Source of the DNA: an uncultured Leifsonia sp.
Lineage (GTDB): Bacteria; Actinomycetota; Actinomycetes; Actinomycetales; Microbacteriaceae
Direction of reading: 5' to 3'
Assembly: GCF_945957465.1 (NCBI RefSeq)
Contig: NZ_CAMFLC010000001.1
Coordinates: 62,001 to 126,000 of the forward strand
DNA: 64,000 bases
How positions within the stretch are numbered: position 1 is the first letter of the stretch; every line of letters starts with the position of its first letter. Of the stretch, positions 60,576-64,000 are shown in pieces. Below the pieces are notes generated by a model. It was not told where the DNA came from, searched no databases, and saw only the letters and a program-made list of their open reading frames with translations. The position numbers and the translations under genes were made by a program.

Positions 60576-60805
60576 TCGGACTGGGCGAACCCGACCCGCT
60601 CACCTGCTCGCGTGCCGGCTGCCGCCACACCGCGTCGTGGCGGATCGAGTGGCGCAATCCGCGCATCCACACGGCCGACCGGGTGAAGGTGTGGCTCGCC
60701 TGCGACGAGCACGTCGACTTCCTGCGCGAGTTCCTGGCCGCGCGCGAGTTCCCGGTCGACGTCGTCCCGGTCGCACAGGATGCCGGCGAGAGGACGAGCG
60801 CGTGA
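60572..60805 (+). CDS. Small cysteine-containing protein of unknown function
   Basis: A 77-residue protein not matched to a named family. Cysteines at C12 and C17 (LTCSRAGCRHTASW) and C44 (WLACDEHVDFL) with nearby His suggest a metal site. The GTG at 60572 overlaps the DUF3099 stop and its stop overlaps SURF1 (GTGA both times), so the three are translated together. A link to cytochrome oxidase assembly is inferred from position only. Confidence 0.8.
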   Translation: MIGLGEPDPLTCSRAGCRHTASWRIEWRNPRIHTADRVKVWLACDEHVDFLREFLAAREFPVDVVPVAQDAGERTSA

Positions 60806-61752
60806 CCGCCACCGAGCGCCCCGAGCGGCAGGACGCCGATCGGCGCGAGCCCGCGGACTCCACCGAGGACGCCGCGCGGCCCGCGGCCGGCTGGGGCTTC
60901 GCGTTCTCACGGCGCTGGCTGGGCTACCTCGCCTTCGCGATCGTCTTCGCGATCGCGTGCGGATTCCTCTCCAACTGGCAGCTCGCCCGCAGCAAAGAGG
61001 CCGCGGCCGCCAACGCGCTCATCTCGCAGAACTTCTACTCGCACCCCGTGCCGCTCGCCGAGGAGCTGCCGTCCCTGACGGCCTACTCCCCCGACCAGGA
61101 ATGGACGCGTGTCACCGTCACCGGCACGTATGAGAAGGACGAAGAGCTCCTGGCACGCAACCGGCCCTTCAATGGCAGCCCAGGCTTCGAGGTGCTCACC
61201 CCCCTGCGCACCGCGGACGGCGCGCTGTTCATCGTCGACCGCGGCTGGGTGCCGACCGGCAGCAACACCGATGCGCCCGACCAGGTGCCCCCTGCCCCCT
61301 CGGGCACGGTCACCGTCGTCGCGCGCCTGAAGGCCAGCGAGCCGGCCATCCAGGGCCGCACCGGTGTCGGCAGGCAGGTGGGCACGATCCAGCTCTCGGT
61401 CGTCAAGCAGAAGGTGGGCGGCGCGGATGTCTACACCGGCGCCTACGGACTCCTCGAGTCGCAGAAGCCGAGCCCGGCCAGCGCACCGACGCCGACGGTG
61501 ACCGATCCGCCGACACAGGACGAGGGGTTGCACTGGTCGTACATGATCCAGTGGATCATCTTCGCCCTCATCGGCTTCTTCGGTCTCGGATACGCCCTGC
61601 GCACCGAGTACCGCAAGCGCAACGAGCACGACCCGGCCGAGCAGGCCCGCGCCGCTGAACGCGCCCGGCGCCGTGCAGCGAAGCGCAGCGATGCCGATGT
61701 GGAGGACGAGCTCCTCGACGCGGGGTCCGCGCGAGATGTGCGGCAGCTGTAG
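60802..61752 (+). CDS. SURF1-family cytochrome oxidase assembly protein
   Basis: A 316-residue membrane protein that helps insert heme a into cytochrome c oxidase. Helix one (about 45-65) ends with the conserved FLSNWQLARSKEAAA, the soluble part has RPFNGSPGFEVLTPL and DRGWVP, and helix two (about 245-270) is IQWIIFALIGFFGLGYAL. A charged, Ala/Arg-rich tail follows. The GTG at 60802 overlaps the upstream gene. End of a three-gene operon. Confidence 0.94.
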   Translation: MTATERPERQDADRREPADSTEDAARPAAGWGFAFSRRWLGYLAFAIVFAIACGFLSNWQLARSKEAAAANALISQNFYSHPVPLAEELPSLTAYSPDQEWTRVTVTGTYEKDEELLARNRPFNGSPGFEVLTPLRTADGALFIVDRGWVPTGSNTDAPDQVPPAPSGTVTVVARLKASEPAIQGRTGVGRQVGTIQLSVVKQKVGGADVYTGAYGLLESQKPSPASAPTPTVTDPPTQDEGLHWSYMIQWIIFALIGFFGLGYALRTEYRKRNEHDPAEQARAAERARRRAAKRSDADVEDELLDAGSARDVRQL

Positions 61753-61796
61753 CGTCTGAGCGCCGCTAACGCATCATGTGGCGCACATCCCGCGGG

Positions 61797-63395
61797 TCAG
61801 GCCAGCGAGATGAGCTCCAGGTAGTCCCTGTTCCAGTGGTCCTCGACGCCGTCGGGGAGGATCAGGACGCGCTCGGGGTTCAGGGCCTCGACCGCGCCCT
61901 CGTCGTGGCTCACCAGGACGACCGCACCCTCGTAGTGCGCGAGCGCGTCCAGGATCTCGTCGCGGCTTGCCGGGTCGAGGTTGTTGGTCGGTTCGTCGAG
62001 CAGCAGCACGTTCGCCCCGGAGACCACGATCATCGCCAGCGCCAGGCGCGTCTTCTCGCCGCCGGAGAGCACCCCGGCCGGCTTGTGCGCGTCATCGCCC
62101 GTGAACAGGAACGATCCCAGCACCTTGCGGGCCTCGGTCTCGGTGAGCGACGGCGACGACGACACCATGTTCTGCAGCACGGAGCGCTCGACATCGATCG
62201 TCTCGTGCTCCTGCGCGTAGTAGCCGATCCGGAGGCCGTGGCCCGGTTCGACCTCGCCGGTGTCGGGCTGGTCCACGCCCGCGAGCATCCGCAGCAGGGT
62301 GGTCTTGCCCGCACCGTTGAGGCCGAGCACGACGACCTTGGAGCCGCGGTCGATCGCGAGATCGACGGCCGTGAAGATCTCGAGCGAGCCATAGCTCTTC
62401 GACAGGTCGGAAGCCTGCAGGGGCGTCTTGCCGCACGGGGCGGGCGTCGGGAAGCGCAGCTTGGCGACCCGATCGACCTGGCGCACCTCGTCCAGGCCGG
62501 CGAGCAGCTTCTCGGCGCGCGCCACCATCTGGTGCGCGGCCGCAGCCTTGGTCGCCTTGGCACCGAACTTGGCCGCCTGCAGCTGGAGGGCGCTCGCCTT
62601 CTTCTCGGCGTTGGCGCGTTCCTTCTTGCGACGTTCCTCGTCGGCCGCGCGCTGGCGCTGGTAGTTCTTCCAGCCCATGTTGTAGATGTCGATCACCTGG
62701 CGGTTGGCGTCGAGATAGAAGACCCGGTTGACCGTCTCGCCCACCAGTTCCACATCGTGCGAGATGACGATGAAGCCACCGGAGTAGCTCTTGAGGAAGT
62801 CGCGCAGCCAGACGATCGAATCGGCGTCGAGGTGGTTCGTCGGCTCGTCGAGGATCATGGTGCGGGCATCCGAGAACAGGATGCGGGCCAGCTCGATCCG
62901 GCGACGCTGGCCGCCGGAGAGGGTCTTGAGCGGCTGGTCGAGGATGCGGTCGGGCAGGTTCAGGTTGGACGCGATGGAGGCGGCCTCCGCCTCGGCGGCG
63001 TACCCGCCGAGGAGGTGGAAGCGCTCCTCCAGACGCCCGTAGGTCTTCATCGCCGCGGCGGACACGTCGGCGTCGTCGCTCGCCATGTCGTGCGTCGCCT
63101 TGTGCATGCCGAGGACGATCGTGCCGAGTCCGCGCGCATCCAGGATGCGCGTACGGGCCAAGTCGTCGAGGTTGCCCGAACGCGGGTCCTGCGGCAGGTA
63201 GCCCAGCTCGCCCGAGCGGTCGACCTTGCCGGCCGTCGGCAGCAGGTCGCCGGCGAGCACTTTCGTGAGGGTGGTCTTGCCGGCTCCGTTCCGGCCGACG
63301 AGCCCGATCTTGTCGCCGTCGGCGACGCGGAAGCTGACATCCTCCATCAGCAGTCGCGCTCCCACGCGGAGTTCGAGATCGTGCACGGCGAGCAC
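61797..63395 (-). CDS. ABC-F family ATPase
   Basis: A 532-residue duplicated ATPase that acts on ribosomes rather than as a transporter. Two Walker A loops are GRNGAGKTT and GLNGAGKTT, the two signatures are LSGGQRRR and LSGGEKTR, and Walker B motifs are MILDEPTNHLD and LLLDEPTNNLD. A long charged linker of about 80 residues (RQRAADEERRKKERANAEKK) joins them, as in ABC-F proteins. The GTG at 63395 has an AAAGGAA site. Which subtype, and whether it protects from an antibiotic, cannot be told. Confidence 0.93.
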   Translation of the reverse strand: MLAVHDLELRVGARLLMEDVSFRVADGDKIGLVGRNGAGKTTLTKVLAGDLLPTAGKVDRSGELGYLPQDPRSGNLDDLARTRILDARGLGTIVLGMHKATHDMASDDADVSAAAMKTYGRLEERFHLLGGYAAEAEAASIASNLNLPDRILDQPLKTLSGGQRRRIELARILFSDARTMILDEPTNHLDADSIVWLRDFLKSYSGGFIVISHDVELVGETVNRVFYLDANRQVIDIYNMGWKNYQRQRAADEERRKKERANAEKKASALQLQAAKFGAKATKAAAAHQMVARAEKLLAGLDEVRQVDRVAKLRFPTPAPCGKTPLQASDLSKSYGSLEIFTAVDLAIDRGSKVVVLGLNGAGKTTLLRMLAGVDQPDTGEVEPGHGLRIGYYAQEHETIDVERSVLQNMVSSSPSLTETEARKVLGSFLFTGDDAHKPAGVLSGGEKTRLALAMIVVSGANVLLLDEPTNNLDPASRDEILDALAHYEGAVVLVSHDEGAVEALNPERVLILPDGVEDHWNRDYLELISLA

Positions 63396-63432
63396 AGCGG
63401 TGTTCCTTTACATTCGGTAGACAGCGATCCGC

Positions 63433-63482
63433 TCCGGAGTTCTGCACGCGACGCGCCGAGGCGCGACGTACACAACTCCGGA
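63433..63482. repeat. 50-bp imperfect palindrome before the ABC-F gene
   Basis: TCCGGAGTT (63433-63441) pairs with AACTCCGGA (63474-63482); inner bases match in about half the positions. It lies between two minus-strand genes, 19 nt after the SufT-like stop, so it may be its terminator. Confidence 0.5.
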
Positions 63483-63501
63483 ACGGATGGAGGCGGCCGG
63501 G

Positions 63502-63831
63502 CTAGATGGCGAAGCCGAGAGCGCGCATCATGTCGCGGCCATCGTCGGTGATCCGCTCAGGACCCCACGGCGGCATCCACACCCAGTTGATGCGGAAGGC
63601 TTCGACGATGCCGTCGAGGCTCTCGGCGGTCTGCTCTTCGAGCACGTCCGTGAGGGGGCAGCCGGCGCTTGTGAGGGTCATCGAGATGATGAGGGCGTTG
63701 TTCTCCTCATCCCAGGCCAGGTCGTAGATGAGGCCCAGGTCGACGACATTGATCCCGAGCTCCGGGTCCATGACGTTCTTCAGCGCCTCTTCGACCTCGT
63801 CGAAAAGCGCCGGGCTCAGCGTGGCGGGCAT
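63502..63831 (-). CDS. SufT-like iron-sulfur assembly protein (MIP18/DUF59)
   Basis: A 109-residue DUF59 protein. ALKNVMDPELGINVVDLGLIYDL is the family core and LTSAGCPLTDVLEEQ carries the conserved Cys; VWMPPWGPERITDDGR ends it. SufT-type proteins help mature iron-sulfur enzymes. It follows the sufC end by 23 nt. TAGAAT ends 6 nt before the ATG, suggesting it can also be transcribed alone. Role is supported by family and location. Confidence 0.92.
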   Translation of the reverse strand: MPATLSPALFDEVEEALKNVMDPELGINVVDLGLIYDLAWDEENNALIISMTLTSAGCPLTDVLEEQTAESLDGIVEAFRINWVWMPPWGPERITDDGRDMMRALGFAI

Positions 63832-63843
63832 GTGGGAATTCTA
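63832..63843 (-). promoter_or_regulatory. Candidate leaderless promoter of the SufT-like gene
   Basis: TAGAAT on the minus strand (63843-63838) ends 6 nt before the ATG at 63831 and lies in the 23-nt gap after sufC. Confidence 0.5.
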
Positions 63844-63854
63844 CCTCCGGAGCC

Positions 63855-64000
63855 TTACGCCTCGGCCAGCTCGGCCGCCGCGGCCGACGCGGACTCGGGA
63901 GCGTCGACGAAGCGGTCGTAGCCCTCCTCCTCCAGACGGTCTGCGAGCTCCGGGCCGCCCTCCTCCGCGACCCTGCCCGCGACGAACACGTGCACGAAGT
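63855..64000 (-). CDS. sufC: SufC iron-sulfur assembly ATPase, C-terminal end only
   Basis: The last 47 codons, cut by the window edge. The reading FVHVFVAGRVAEEGGPELAD followed by RLEEEGYDRF matches the C-terminus of SufC, the ATPase of the SufBCD scaffold complex. It lies just upstream of the SufT-like gene on the same strand, as in suf operons. The stop is TAA at 63857-63855. An Ala/Glu-rich tail of about 17 residues extends past the usual end. Confidence 0.85.
   Translation of the reverse strand, partial: FVHVFVAGRVAEEGGPELADRLEEEGYDRFVDAPESASAAAAELAEA

Noticed and set aside
61797-63395. ABC-F gene considered as an antibiotic-resistance determinant
   Set aside because: Nothing in the sequence or neighbours points to a drug; many ABC-F proteins are housekeeping translation factors.

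Overview
The window is about 64 kb of high-GC DNA with gene content, overlapping ATGA/GTGA operons and frequent GTG starts typical of Actinomycetota. The alanine dehydrogenase, SURF1/DUF3099 block, actinobacterial glgA/glgC pair, a MoxR-DUF58-transglutaminase block linked to a Ser/Thr kinase, and many apparently leaderless genes suggest Microbacteriaceae (inference from content; no database search was possible). No tRNA, rRNA, CRISPR array, insertion sequence or prophage was seen. Coding density is very high and only one gene-free stretch exceeds 300 bp (9976-10342).

Layout. 1-10 kb: truncated gabT, a secreted protein, an acyltransferase, OsmC, a second gabT with an asparaginase, and a complete polyamine ABC importer (potDABC, minus strand). 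10.3-11.5 kb: alanine dehydrogenase. 11.6-26.5 kb: eight minus-strand genes forming a signalling and surface cluster: FHA protein, PP2C phosphatase, membrane Ser/Thr kinase with an ectodomain, a 1969-residue membrane-anchored Ig-like/FN3 protein, MoxR ATPase, DUF58 protein, a transglutaminase-fold membrane protein that has lost its catalytic Cys and His, and a zinc-ribbon FHA protein. 26.6-31.9 kb: a soluble Cache-domain protein overlapping a GntR/FadR regulator, divergent from a CaiB-type CoA transferase, glutaryl-CoA dehydrogenase and aldehyde dehydrogenase (a glutarate-type catabolic module). 32-37 kb: aminobutyraldehyde dehydrogenase, divergent Lrp regulator, omega-aminotransferase and FAD amine oxidase, a polyamine catabolic set that complements the importer and the gabT genes. 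37-51.9 kb: AMP nucleosidase, VIT1-like transporter, helicase, SGNH hydrolase, two tandem acyltransferase-SGNH fusions, D,D-carboxypeptidase, rRNA/tRNA methyltransferase, sirtuin, histidine phosphatase, glycosyltransferase and hydrolase. 52-59.5 kb: treS, exonuclease, small membrane protein, L31 (cysteine-free form), ABC ATPase, glgA/glgC, serB. 59.5-64 kb: fabG, DUF3099, a small Cys protein, SURF1, ABC-F, SufT-like protein and the end of sufC.

How it works together. Polyamines imported by PotABCD could be converted by the aminotransferase or oxidase to 4-aminobutyraldehyde, then by the dehydrogenase to GABA and by GabT to succinate semialdehyde; C5 analogues (cadaverine, 5-aminovalerate) would give glutarate for the GcdH module. 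The 11.6-26.5 kb cluster looks like one machine: phosphorylation (kinase, PP2C, two FHA readers), an AAA+ chaperone set (MoxR/DUF58/transglutaminase fold) and one giant surface protein.

Two features run across the window. First, at least fifteen genes have a NANNNT -10-like hexamer ending 6-10 nt before the start codon, as expected for leaderless or nearly leaderless mRNAs. Second, long near-perfect palindromes sit in intergenic gaps, mostly between converging genes; two of them, 52 kb apart, share one sequence.
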